Source: Dactylorhiza incarnata
Taxonomy: Eukaryota > Streptophyta > Magnoliopsida > Asparagales > Orchidaceae
NCBI GenBank assembly: GCA_033032865.1
Contig: JAWHQI010000068.1
Coordinates: forward strand, 4,898,001-4,962,000
Direction of reading: 5' to 3'
DNA length: 64,000 nucleotides
The notes beneath the pieces were generated by a model. It saw only the letters and a list, made by a program, of their open reading frames with translations, was not told the origin of the DNA and did no database searches. The position numbers and the translations under genes were made by a program. Numbering within the stretch: position 1 is the stretch's first letter; each line of letters opens with the position of its first letter. Of the stretch, positions 1 to 10,638 are shown piece by piece.

Positions 1-1640
1 TGAGGCTTACTTTTATATTTTCTTTCTTAATGTGATCCCTAATGAAATGATGATGAACGTCGATGTGTTTGGATCTAGAATGGTGTACAGGATTATATGT
101 GAGGTCTATTGCACTTTTGTTGTCACATTTAAGATCTATGTTTTTGAGATGAAATCCAAAGTCCTCTAGTGTTTAGCTCATCCATAACGCTTATGCACAA
201 CAACTACCAAGTGCGATATATTCGGCCTCCGTGGTGGAGAGTGCAACCGAAGATTGTTTTCTACTAGACCATGCAACTAAAGAGGGTCCTAAAAAGTGAC
301 ACGTACCGCTAGTGCTTTTTTTATCTAGTCAGCACCCGGCGTAGTCCGAATCGGAATAGCCATGGAGTGTGAAAGAGTCATTATGTGGGTACCATAATCC
401 TAGTTTAGATGACCCTATTAGATAACAAAAAATACGTTTTACCACTTTTAACTGAGATTCTTTTGGATCGGCTTGAAAGCGAGCACATAAACATACGGCA
501 AACATTATATCTGGTCTAGATTCACTTAAATAAAGAAGAGAACCTATCATTCCTCTATATAGCGTTTGATCAATAGAAATTCCAGATTCATCTTTTCCTA
601 GTTTTAAAGAAGCACTCATAGGAGTAGAAGCTTGTTTAAGATTTTCAAATCCAAATCGTTTAAGCATATCGTGAACATATTTTGATTGACACAGAAAAAT
701 ACCATCAGTTCTTTGTGAAATTTGAAAACCAAGAAAATATGATAGTTCTCCTACAAGACTCATTTCAAATTCATTTTTCATTATGAAGACTACTTCATTA
801 CACAACTCTTCATTAGTGGCTCCAAAAATGATGTCATCAACATATATTTGTAGAATAATTAATTCGTTATTTTTATGCTTAATGAAGTGTGTGTTGTCTG
901 CACTTCCCATAACATAACCGTACTCTAACAAAAATGATGTAAGACTATCATACCAGGCATGGGGCGCTTGTTTTAAACCATAAAGCGCTTTTTCTAATTT
1001 GTAAACATGATTTAGAAATCTTTCATTTATGAAACCGGGGGTTGTTCTACATAAACTTCTTCTTTAATAAACCCGTTTAAAAAGCACTTTTAACATCCAT
1101 TTGAAATAATTTTATTCTTTTAAAACTCGCAAATGCCAAAAATATTCGTATAGATTCTAAGCGAGCTACGGGTGCAAAAGTTTCTTCAAAATCTACCCCC
1201 TCGATTTGTGAATAGCCTTGAGCAACTAAGCGTGCTTTATTTCTTGCAATCCTAGATTCACCATCTAGCTTATTTTTAAAAATCCATTTTACGCCAATAA
1301 TTGGATGATTAGATGGTCTTTCTACTAAATTCCAAACTTTATTTCTTTCAAATTGTCCTAACTCTTCATTCATTGCCAAAAACCAAAATTCGTCATTTAA
1401 AGCGGTGGAAACGTTTTTAGGTTCAATTTCAGACACAAAGCAAATATTTGAAAATGTTTCATGAAGAGAGGACTGAGTTCTTACCCCAGTAGAAGGTTCC
1501 CCAATGACTAGCTCCTTTGGATGATTTTTGGAGAAGTTTAGAATGCTTGGGGGTACATATTCATCTTCTTTTGACTTCTCCTCCTCTTCTTTGGACGGTT
1601 CTTCTTCGTCGTGCTCCAAGGATGGCAAAGGTTCATCATC
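1..1640 (-). pseudogene. pol: Element A reverse transcriptase and RNase H (broken, partial)
   Basis: This is the copia polymerase part that would copy element RNA into DNA inside virus-like particles. Visible RT blocks are the N-terminal part [17 protein letters not shown], the segment ending QMDVKSAF, and the catalytic YVDDI box near 844-830, which is intact. RT is followed by the connection with SDSDYAGC and RNase H with a TTEAEY box, running off the left edge. A frameshift between 1077 and 931 splits RT, and a stop near 329 ends the frame just after SDYAGC. The acidic linker between integrase and RT (around 1630-1530) is normal for copia pol. Closest relative in the window is the RT of element G. 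Confidence 0.88.
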
Positions 1641-1784
1641 GGTACCTGTAGGGAGCTTTTCTGCACATGGAACAAACTCATCAAATCTGACATTAATTAA
1701 CTCTTCAACCTTGCTTGATCTTTTATTAAATATTATATATGCTTTACTAGTTGAAGAATAACCAAGAAATTTTCCTTCATCGCA

Positions 1785-2590
1785 TTATTCGTCAAATTTT
1801 CCTAAAGAATCTTTTGTATTAAGAATGAAGCATTTACATCCAAATACTCTAAAATACGATACGTTGGGTTTCTTTTGATAGTAAAGTTCATATGGTGTGA
1901 GAGTTAATGATGGGCGAAGCATAACTCTATTCATTACATAGCATGCAGTGCTTAAGGCTTCTGCCCAAAAATACTTAGGTAATTTATATTCAGATAGCAT
2001 TGTGCGTGCAAGTTCTTGTATTGTCCTATTTTTCCGTTCTACAACACCGTTTTGTTGAGTTGTGCGTGGAGCAGAGAACTCATGCTTAATACCTAACATG
2101 TCACAAAAAGATTTAAAATTTTCATTTTCAAATTCACCTCCATGATCTGAGCGAATGCATTTTATTTTTAAATCTAATTCATTTTGAATGCGAGCACATA
2201 ATTTTGAAAATTCGCAAAACGCATCAGATTTGGAGGAGAGAAATACAGTCCAATAATATCTAGAATAGTCATCTATGAGAACATAAGTGTATAATCTACC
2301 ACCAAGACTCGTAGTGTTAACGGGACCAAAAAGATCCATATGAATTAATTGCAGAGTTTTTGATGTAGAAATTTTGTTTTTGCTTTTAAAAGATGACTTA
2401 GTAAATTTGCCTTTTTGGCATGAAGAGCATAATGAAGATAAATTTCCATTTAACTTAGGCAAACCTCTAATCAATTCTCTTTTTGCTAGTTTTAAGATGA
2501 GCTTTGTACTAGCGTGGCCTAAGCGTCTATGCCATAATTCTAATTCATCATTTTTCGTTATAAAACATTTTATAGAAGATTTAGAAAGAT
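1785..2590 (-). pseudogene. pol: Element A integrase (broken)
   Basis: Integrase joins the linear DNA copy to the chromosome. The N-terminal zinc domain ends in CSSCQKGK. The catalytic core shows the first Asp in HMDLFGP, the second in IRSDHGGEFE and the Glu in QQNGVVERKNRT, so the D-D-E triad is present. The C-terminal part has the copia block VFGCKCFILNTKD. A stop near 2475 separates the zinc domain from the core, and another near 1785 cuts off the C-terminal tail. It lies between protease (higher coordinates) and RT, the Ty1/copia order. Confidence 0.88.
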
Positions 2591-2602
2591 CATGAAATGA
2601 AA

Positions 2603-2932
2603 CTATGTAAACATTATGAATTCTAGGTGCAGTAATAACACATCTTTTGTTTTAGGATTAACAATCTTGCAAAGGTTAGTGGAAGATTCAAAAAGTACGT
2701 CTAAACCTTTATCACACAGTTGACTTATAGATATTAGGTTATGTTTTAATCCTTTCACATAAAGCACATTTGATATAAGAAAAGATGCGTTACCCACTGT
2801 ACCAACTCCCATGATCCTTCCTTTACCGTTATCGCCAAACGTTACTATTCCTCCTTTCTTCCTTTCTAGGCTAAGGAATTTTGCTTTATTGCCCGTCATG
2901 TGTTTGGAGCAGCCTGAGTCCAAATACCACAC
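2603..2932 (-). pseudogene. pol: Element A aspartic protease region
   Basis: Retropepsin-type protease, expected to cut the Gag-Pol chain during particle maturation. The active-site triplet is in WYLDSGCSKHMTG, followed by GKGRIMGVGTVG and VLYVKGLKHNLISISQLC, the usual copia sequence leading into the pre-integrase domain. The reading frame is open here but is separated from gag by an in-frame TAG just upstream (2966-2963), and its C-terminal end is frameshifted near 2603. Confidence 0.88.
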
Positions 2933-2962
2933 GTCTTCTGTTTCCTTAGCCTTCCTGCAAAT

Positions 2963-4853
2963 CTAGAAAGAGGATGAGAGTAAAGACCCAGATACCCAAG
3001 AGGTACCACCCATAGAGTAAATGGATTTCTTAGGTACCCAGATTTGTTTTAATGATCGTTGATTTATTATATTCCTGCAAGAGCCAGATGTGTGTCCAAA
3101 TTTAAGACAATTAGCACACGAAATAAAGGGGGTTGAGTCCCTTTTCTGAGTTTCTATGTTGCCCTTGCTGGATGATGTTTGTACATTAGAAAAACCAGAA
3201 GAATTTTTAACTTTAGAGCTACCGCCGGCGTTAGTAGCTAGCGCCGGGCGGTAGTGTTCACTTTTATATCCGAGTCTGATTTTTCCAGACCCAAAGCATT
3301 GATTACCCAGAAGCATATCCAGGAATTTTTGACCAATCCCGAATTTGGTTATGGCTAAATTGAGATTTTGATTTTGTTTTTTAAGAGATGTATTTTCTTG
3401 AACAATCATAACACATTTGTTTTCAAATCCTTTTTTGTTCTTTTCAATTTGTAATATAGAAGTTTTCAATTTTCTCTCTAAGTCCCCTTTTTCTTTTACA
3501 ATGATTTTGTTTTGTGAAAGGGCATTCGAGAGAGAAACTTCAAGTTCTTTTATCATAAATAAAGAGTGCTCACATTCTTGACATGAAACTTTTCTTTTTT
3601 CAAGAGAGTCTAATTTTTTTGTGAGCTTATAATTTTCTTTTATAATAGATTCATTTTCATGATTTAATAAAACAAATTTATCATAAAGTTATTCAAAGGT
3701 AGGAGGAGATACCTCAGTGTCGCTAAGAATACTGGTGTCGTCATCGTCGCTTTTGGCCATTAAGCACAAGTTTGCTTCCTCCTCGCTACTTGACTCAGAA
3801 CCGTTTGACTCTTCAGAGGAAGAGTCATCCCAAGTAGCGGCCTTCAGCACTTTCTTCTTTTCTTTTGCTTTCTTTTGTTCTTTCTGTTCCTTTTGGTTTT
3901 TTGGGCACTGGCTCCGAATGTGCCCGGTTTTTCTGCAGTGATAGCATTCTGGAGGCGGCCTTTCTTCTTCGTCATCACTTCCTTTTTCTTTCTTCGATGA
4001 AGAGGAGGATCCCTTTCGTCGAGTATCTTTTTGGAAGAATTTTCGGAATGTGTTCCTTCTCTCTGGATTTCTGATGAACTTCTTGAAATTCTTCACGAGG
4101 AGTCCTTCTTCATCATCATCGTCCTCTACGATGCACTCCTTCTTTGATGTCAGCGCCAACGCCTTTTTCTTCGGCTCCTTGTTGTATTCGTCATGTTGAA
4201 TTTGTAGTTCTACCTCATGGGTTTTGAGATTCCCAATGAGATTCACGATCTGGAGCGTTCTTAGGTTGTGCGACTCCGAGATGGCCGTCACCTTCGGATT
4301 GAACCTTGGAGGTAAGGAACGAAGAATTTTCCTCACCAAGTCCCCGTCGAAGTAGGTCTTTCCAAGCGCCTTTGATGCGTTGACAATCTTTGTGAAGCGA
4401 GTGTACATTGAGTTGATGTCCTCTTCCGTGTCCATCCTGAATTTTTCGTATTCAGATTCCAGTTGAAACAGCTTGGCATCTTTCACTTGCGATGTACCTT
4501 CGTGAGTAACTTCAAATTGATTCCAAATATCATAAGCAGTTGTGCATGCAGAAATTCTATTAAACTCAGTCCTATTTAAAGCGCAATATAAAGCGTTCAT
4601 TGCTTTAGCATTATTTTTACACCTTAGTTTATCGTTGTCATCCCATTTATCCTTAGGTTTTGCTAATGTCTCCTCTCCTACTACAGTTGTAGGCGGAGAG
4701 TACCGTACTTCTACCATGTTCCATACTTCTACATCCATGGTCATAAGAAAACACATCATTCAATTTTTCCAGTAGTTAAAATCTGACCCAGTAAAGAGAG
4801 GGTGGTCGACTAACCCCTTGACCCTCAGGAAAAGCGAGATCATGAGACGCCAT
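2963..4853 (-). pseudogene. gag: Element A gag (capsid-nucleocapsid, broken)
   Basis: Structural protein of the retrotransposon particle. The start at 4853 (MASHDLAF) is chosen by likeness to elements G and J. The N-terminal half carries a copia Gag core (WNQFEVTHEGTSQVKDAK) and a CCHC knuckle CYHCRKTGHIRSQC, then Lys- and Ser/Glu-rich low-complexity stretches, a coiled coil (about 3556-3350) and a second knuckle CANCLKFGHTSGSC. It ends in QIWVPKKS, a block that also closes Gag in G, J and L. A frameshift near the start and another around 3690-3560 break it. A CG-rich palindrome pair lies inside the coding region at 3218-3255. Confidence 0.87.
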
Positions 4854-4890
4854 TGTTCCCGGTTGTTAAGCCGATTGGAACAAAACCCCC

Positions 4891-4901
4891 CTGATACCAC
4901 T
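4891..4901 (-). other. Element A primer-binding site
   Basis: On the minus strand, AGTGGTATCAG follows the LTR end directly. It matches the 3' end of plant initiator tRNA-Met, the primer used by most Ty1/copia elements. The bases after it are partly changed to a run of G. Confidence 0.85.
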
Positions 4902-6098
4902 TGTTCGATCGGTCGGCGCCCTTAGAGGGGGGATGAATAAGGGTTTTCAAAATCTTTAGATTATATTTGAAAAACTTTGAATTATTGCAAGATTAAAGAC
5001 ATAAGTTAAGTAAAACAAAAAGAGAGACAAGCTTTATTAATGATAAATAAGTTTTACAAAACATGATCTCGATGACGCTAGAGATCAGAGGCGAATAATA
5101 AAAAGGCTCTTTTTGTTTTCTATCCCGACTCGCTTCCTCACGAACCGGTGGCCCTAGCCTTATCCTCCCCAGATTCGGCCTCAAGCCGCTCTAGCCAATC
5201 ATTCCCCGGATGTGGCCTCGAGCACCCCCTAGAACTAGCCTAGATCTAGTCGCCAACATGAGGCGAATTTCAGCCCTAAGTGTACCCCAGACCTAGTCGC
5301 CAACACGAGGCGATTTCACTACCGTTTACAATGAAGAAAGGGAAATAAAATAACAAAACCTCCCTTAAGATGAACTTCTGAAGTCGGAGATGAAGATCCG
5401 CTGTAGAATCAGCGTTTGTTGAAGCGGGCTTCGTCTGGATTCGGTGTGATGGAATTCTCCTTCAGAAATTGGCTGAGCTTCGCTGGGACCTCAAATTTCG
5501 GCTAAGACAAGCCTCTAGAATTCTAGTACTCTCTCTCTGAGGTGTATGCAATGGGTGTGTCCGAAAACAAGAGGAGAGGGGGTCCTTTTATAGCCCAAGC
5601 GCTACCGCCGGTGCTAGCGCTACCACCGGCACTAGCCCAGATTAGGAAAGATTTTGCGCGGCAGGATCTCTCATCCGCGACAACATTTTGCTCTATGCCT
5701 ATTGTGCGCCATGATACCGCCAGCGCTAGTAGCTACCGCCGGCACTATCCCTGATTAAGAAACTTTTTGCGCGGCAGGATCTTCAATCCGCGACTACCTT
5801 GCTTTTATTCCTTCTGTGTTCAGCGCTAACGCCAGCATTATCCGCTACCGCCAGGCGTTAGCGCCTTCTATAATAGCTCCCGGAATTGCGCTCTTCATCG
5901 CTAGCGCCCGGCGCTAGGTGCTACCGTCGGCGCTAGTGAGCCTCTTCGAATTATGGCTTCAATTTTGGGGGCAGTCATCATGAGTACTCCTTGAGTCATA
6001 TGGACTATGTTAACCTGCACACTTGAACACACAAGATCAAATGCACATAGGATTTGTTATTCTCAAACCTAGGAGATGCGGAAGACCATGTTCCAACA
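4902..6098 (-). repeat. Element A 5' LTR
   Basis: 1197 bp. On the minus strand it begins TGTTGGAACATGG and ends GATCGAACA next to the primer site. A TATA box (minus TATAAAAG, plus 5585-5592) lies just downstream of clusters of near-palindromes built on GCTAGCGCCGGCGCTAGC (about 5596-5940). A G-rich tract near 4925 (C-rich on the coding strand) precedes the LTR end. Same LTR type as in J and L. Confidence 0.9.
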
Positions 6099-6099
6099 T

Positions 6100-6189
6100 C
6101 AACTTGCTGATATATTCACTAAACCTCTTCCCGATGCAAGGTTTCAAATGTTAAGGTTGGAATTAGGAGTCTTAGACATCTTAGGATGA
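6100..6189 (+). pseudogene. pol: Element B pol C-terminus (RNase H tail)
   Basis: Thirty codons reading LADIFTKPLPDARFQMLRLE and ending LDILG before TGA at 6187. LADIFTKPL is the usual C-terminal block of copia RNase H. The upstream part was separated by insertion of element A. Element G has the same end but with a TGA in place of one Gly codon. Confidence 0.9.
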
Positions 6190-8073
6190 ATAACATGTAA
6201 AACGCTAATGTTTTATGCAATTTGAGCAATCAAGACATCTCTGAAAACTACAAAACTTCTGCATAAGACTACTCTTAAGAACCCTAATCAATATCAAAAA
6301 TCAGATTTTTAAAATTCTAAAAAAATCGTGTACTGTTTCCAGTGCTAGCGTTAGTGCCGGCGCTAGCGTGGGTTTGTGATTTTTCTGTGTTTTAAAATTT
6401 CTAAAAATCTATAAAAATATCTTAGTTCATATGTACTACTTATTTGTTGTGTTTCTGACTTTTGTTATTTTTGTTTTATTCATATTATGAAAAAACAACT
6501 ATAAATTTTCAAAATTCAAAAATATGTTTTTATGGTTTTCTATTTTTATTTTTATTATGAAAAATCAACTACAAAAATTCAAAATTCAAAAATATGTTTG
6601 TGTGATTTTATTGTGTTTATTTCATTAAAATTTTTCAAAATAACAAAAAAATAATGTATGATCTTTATTACTAATATCAAGCATGAATGAATTCTATTAT
6701 TTAGACTTATTTACAATGTTAAAATTTATTCCTTCAAATTATTATGAACATTGTTTTGTTTATCATGCTTTGATATATCTATTTAAAGTGCATCAATTGT
6801 ATTAAAAAATATGTGTAAAAACAAGCTTAGCATGCCTCTAAGTATGAGTAAATGTATTATGATTGATAATGATACCTTTCACTCACTTATTTTGGTAATC
6901 AACATGTGTGCTTAAATCTAAAAATGCTTGCTTGTGTATTGTATTTGTACAATGAATTAAAACTTGCATTAGTTTATTGCCTATACTACATTTGAATTGC
7001 ACTTATGAAATTTAGAAAAGTGGTTAAGTTTAAAAAATTGGGTTTGCAAAACAAGTGTATTCGGAGAATGTTGTCTCATAAATATGAACAAAAAATTATA
7101 TATGTAGACAAATATAACTCCACAAAGCACTACTTGAACCTCATGATAAGTCTTCATAAGCATTGTGAGGTTGAGCACCTTGGAAAGAATAGTAAAGTGA
7201 CTTGTGCAAACCTTGGTTATTACACCACTTTGTTAAAAATTATGTGCATTAAAAATGTGTGAAAGTAATTTACTTGTGTTTTATTGTGCACTTTACTTTA
7301 AATATTTCTTGTATTTTGTTGATTTAAAACAATTGTTAACATTGCCCAAAATATACTTATGTGCACATCATTATCTTTCATAACACTTCTTCTCATGAGT
7401 ATTGGATTCTAATGCTTTATCTATACTACTCTTTATATAAGAAATGCACTAGATAACCTAGCATGATCTCTCCAATGTTTTGGTATCTCTTGAACTTAAA
7501 ATTAAGTAACATTGTAGTATAATCTCTCTTTGATATGTTCATTTCATGCTTGGTATCTCTGTGAAAAATTTTGAGATTTCAAAAAGGTTAAAACATCTTT
7601 CAATTTTGAACTAAAACTCATATTTTTACTTATGTTTTTCATGCTTACAAAAGGATGTTTCTTATAATCTTCTGCTTGCTTACAACTCTTATCTTTTCAT
7701 TTGAAATCTCTTATATACTATGCTTACAATCTTTATCATTATCTATATTACAAAAGCTCGATCATGCTTTATCATTTATAAGAAATGCCTCCTTACTACC
7801 CTCACAACACCTTCTTTTGATAATACCAAAAGGGGAAGATTAATTGAAAAAATCTATATAGGAGAAATATAGAAGATTAAGGGGAGAATAATTCATGTAA
7901 TCTATCATTTAGGGGGAGTAAAACATAAATTGCATTTATTTAGGGGGAGCATTAAGATAGGGGGAGTATGCATATCATCATGCTTATCATATAGTATAGT
8001 TGCACTATCATCTTGCTTATCATATACAATAAACACTATTGTTGATTTCTTGCTAAGAGGATTTGTTATTATC
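6190..8073 (+). other. Element B 3' noncoding region
   Basis: About 1.9 kb between pol and the LTR, AT-rich, no convincing gene. It begins with a CG-rich palindrome cluster (6342-6369). It then holds an AT-rich duplicated block (about 6484-6600), a stretch conserved in G, J and L (AGTATGAGTAAATG near 6840), the 61-nt hairpin at 7123-7183, and another conserved block (TTCTTCTCATGAGTATTGGA near 7386). An 85-codon frame at 7005-7262 is also open in G but not in J or L, so I do not call it a gene. Confidence 0.75.
7123..7183 (+). ncRNA. Predicted structured RNA element, copy in B
   Basis: Imperfect inverted repeat of 61 nt. The outer stem is weakened here (CAAAG against CTTGG, where other copies have CCAAG/CTTGG). 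The inner stem AACCTC/GAGGTT holds a loop containing ATGATAAGTCTTCATAAG. Same length and position relative to the polypurine tract as the copies in G, J and L. Function unknown; it would be part of the genomic RNA. Confidence 0.5.
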
Positions 8074-8085
8074 AAAAGGGGGAGA
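7828..8085 (+). promoter_or_regulatory. Element B repeated and final polypurine tracts
   Basis: Purine runs AAAAGGGGAAGAT (7828), AAGGGGAGA (about 7879), TTAGGGGGAGTA (about 7908), TTAGGGGGAGCA (about 7939) and ATAGGGGGAGTA (about 7958) precede the final tract AAAAGGGGGAGA (8074-8085) beside the LTR. The last is the plus-strand DNA primer. Multiplied tracts are a known Sirevirus trait. Confidence 0.8.
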
Positions 8086-8086
8086 T

Positions 8087-9314
8087 TGTTGGACATGTGT
8101 GTCACATCCCTTTATTTGAGAATAACAAATCCCAACTTGTATTTTATCTTGCTTGTCGTGTGTTTATAGTGTGCAGGAACAATAGGTGCAATACTCCACA
8201 GGTAGAAAGAAGCTGAATTCAAACATCTGGAAGAATGCACTATCGCCAGCGTTAGAGCTACTGCCAAGTTCCGTTCGACAAATTTGCCTGCGTTCAACAA
8301 AAATTCCGTTCGACGAATTTTCCTGCGTTCGACGAAAATTTCATTCGACAAAAATTCCATTCGACGAAATTGTTCCGTTCGACAAAAGTCCGCTCCACAC
8401 GAACGCTGCCGCCAGCACTAGCACTACCACCTGGCGCTATCTCAAGTTCGTGCACAGCGCCACACCGCCGACGGTTTCGCAACCGCTCCACACGAACGCT
8501 ACCGCAGGCGCTAGGAGCTTCCGCAGGCGCTAGGAGCTTCCGCAGGCGCTATCTTCAAGTTCTATAAAATGATGGGCTCTCTCTCGTTTTGAGAGAAGGC
8601 TTCCAGAGAGATTACTTGTGTCTTATTTCTAGAGCTGCTACTCTGCCGAAAGTTCATCTCTCACTCAAAGCCAAAGAGGATTTCTGGAGAAGGAAGCCAC
8701 CACGCTGCACCTGAAGAACGATCGCTTCAACCTCGCTTATGCTACATCGATCCTTCATCCTCATCTTCAGAGATCTCATATAGGGAGTTTTATTTTTGTT
8801 ATCTTTATTTTCATTCCATATATTTGTGTAACCTTTTAGAGAATACGCCTTGTGTTGGCGACTAGGTCTGGGTTGGACTTAGGAGAAATTCTCCTTGTGT
8901 TGGCGACTAGTTCTAGGTGATTAGATCTAGGGGGCTCGAGGCCATATCCGGGGAAGGATTGGATAGAGAGGCTTGAGGCCTTATCCGAGGAAGGATGGGC
9001 TAAAGCCAACCAGTTTGTGGGGATACAATTCGGTATAGAAAAGGAAAAGATATTTACATTTGTATGCCTCCGATTTCTAGCGATATGGAAATCAAATTTA
9101 TGTAAACACTTTTTTCATATAATATAATCATGTCTCTTTTGTGTTTACTTGATTTCTATCATATGGCATAATTTATAGAATTGCAAATTACATTTGTTTC
9201 CTCTAAGATAAATTGTTATTTTGTTCTAATTTTCTCTAAACAATTTAGTAAAAATTTACAAAGATTTTTATTCCCTTATTCACACCCCCTCTAAGGGCGC
9301 CGTAAGATCCAACA
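8087..9314 (+). repeat. Element B 3' LTR
   Basis: 1228 bp, TGTTGGACATGTG to GATCCAACA. U3 holds both kinds of CG-rich palindromes: TTCGACGAA types (8270-8400) and GCTAGC types (8239-8555). A TATA box TATAAAAT follows at 8563-8570. The end has CACCCCCTCTAAGGGCGCC, shared with A, G, J and L. About 90 bp upstream of that end lies an A/T-rich tract. Confidence 0.9.
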
Positions 9315-9681
9315 AGTTGCCGATTCTACGACAGAAGCCGAGTATATTGCTGCTGAAAATGCGGAAAAGGAGGCTGTGTGGATTAGGAAATTCATCAGCG
9401 AGCTTAGTGTAGTTCCTAGCATTGTTGATCCCGTAGTTCTCTACTGTGACAACAACGGTGCTATTGCACAAGCTAAGGAACCTAGATCTCATCAGCGCTC
9501 CAAGCACATACTTCGGTGGTTCCATCTTATTCGAGAGATTGTCGATCGAGGAGATGTGAGCATATGTAGAGTACCGACTGAAGAAAATATTGCGGATCCA
9601 CTGACGAAGCCTCTTGCACAGAGAAAGCATGATGGTCATACTAGATCAATGGGAATTAGATACATGAATGATCGTCTCTAG
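9315..9681 (+). pseudogene. pol: Element C RNase H (truncated by B)
   Basis: RNase H removes the RNA strand during reverse transcription. The fragment starts inside the domain with STTEAEYIAAENAEKEA, followed by the CDNNGAIAQA block, RSKHILRWFHLIREI and the tail IADPLTKPL, and ends SMGIRYMNDRL at a TGA-free TAG stop near 9679-9681. The catalytic Glu (TTEAEY) and Asp (CDNNGA) are visible. The frame is open from the junction with B to the stop. The tail differs from the LADIFTKPLPDARF end of the Sireviruses, so this is a separate lineage. Confidence 0.9.
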
Positions 9682-10638
9682 TGGGAGTCTTGTGGATTGT
9701 ATTTGTCCATTGTTGACTGTTCATGTGATGGATATAGTACTTTATGTTTTATTTTACCTCTCTGGCAAGTTTTTTTATTATGTCAAGTGCTTCTACTATT
9801 AGATTAATTAGCATAATAAATGCCCTTAGAATATTTGCTTGCATAGGAATTCAAGTACGTGACTTGAATGTGAGGGCCTATGTTTAAATGAAGCTTCATT
9901 CTTAAATGGTCCCTGGTCGAGGTATCATCCTAGAAATTAGGGCAAGGATGAGACCATAAGACTAGCATGTGTGTTGATTGATGACCGGTTCTCACAGGTC
10001 ATGATATTGTGATATCAAGTCATCACATGGGTACTTGTTAGGAATAAGTTGTACTAGACAGACCCACCGTGAGACTACTTTGTGTATTGTTATATAAACG
10101 TGTCACAAGTAGGTCTCAAGTGACAATGGTGTTTGTGGTTCTTCGACCTGAAGTCACAGCATTCATCAAGTGAGGAAGAGCGTACTTTGATTCCATCTAA
10201 AGTCTTCCTTGAGAAAGGTTGATGATAAGGGTGGTTATTGGGTATGTTAAGATTCATTTGAGTGTTTCTGCGTGGGAAGATATGGGATTTGTCCTCCTAA
10301 ATGACAGGAGTTACATCCATGGGCCCCTTGATGGAATGAGACTGAGAAATGCATGGCCATGCTTGGATGAGACAATATGTGATATTGTGCTCACCAATTT
10401 AAGACAGTCTATTCTAGATCAAGGAATTAGGATTGAACAATTACGAGGGTGACACGGTCCATGCCTCTAGTTCTATCCGGATGTAAGGGACAAAGGGACA
10501 TGATAACACTGATACATTGGTCAAGACAGGCTTGTTGAGTTAAGAACTCTTATTGCTTGGGTAGCAATGATGCATTGCTAGATGCCGCTCATTGTTTGTG
10601 AGACTTTTATTTGATAAGTTCAAGATCATGTGGGAGAC
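9682..10638 (+). other. Element C 3' noncoding region and polypurine tract
   Basis: No convincing gene in this stretch. A 77-codon frame at 10219-10452 has no recognised motif. The region ends in the purine tract CATGTGGGAGAC (10627-10638), directly before the LTR. Confidence 0.7.

Larger units (their letters stand above)
1..6098 (-). mobile_element. Element A: Sirevirus-type Ty1/copia retrotransposon, 5' part
   Basis: Read on the minus strand: 5' LTR (6098-4902), primer-binding site, gag, protease, integrase, reverse transcriptase and the start of RNase H, cut by the window edge. The copia order PR-IN-RT-RH and two-knuckle Gag fit Sireviruses. Frameshifts and stops break each gene. It is inserted in the pol end of element B: B coding sequence resumes right after the LTR at 6099. 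Its LTR type is shared with elements J and L, which show no pol, so A represents a coding relative of those. Confidence 0.9.
6099..9314 (+). mobile_element. Element B: Sirevirus 3' part
   Basis: Last 90 nt of pol, a long AT-rich 3' noncoding region, repeated purine tracts, final polypurine tract and 3' LTR. The rest lies left of the window, beyond nested element A. Same family as G: the 3' region and LTR align throughout. Inserted in the RNase H gene of element C. Confidence 0.9.

Noticed and set aside
7005..7262. 85-codon frame in B, also open in G (23003-22746)
   Set aside because: The two elements are close copies, so both being open is weak evidence. J and L lack the frame over the same conserved region, which is better explained by the RNA hairpin.
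8112..8567. Several overlapping frames in the B LTR
   Set aside because: They read through palindromic repeats in many frames and are a result of base composition.
10219..10452. 77-codon frame in element C
   Set aside because: No known motif, lies in the 3' noncoding region of the element, length expected by chance.
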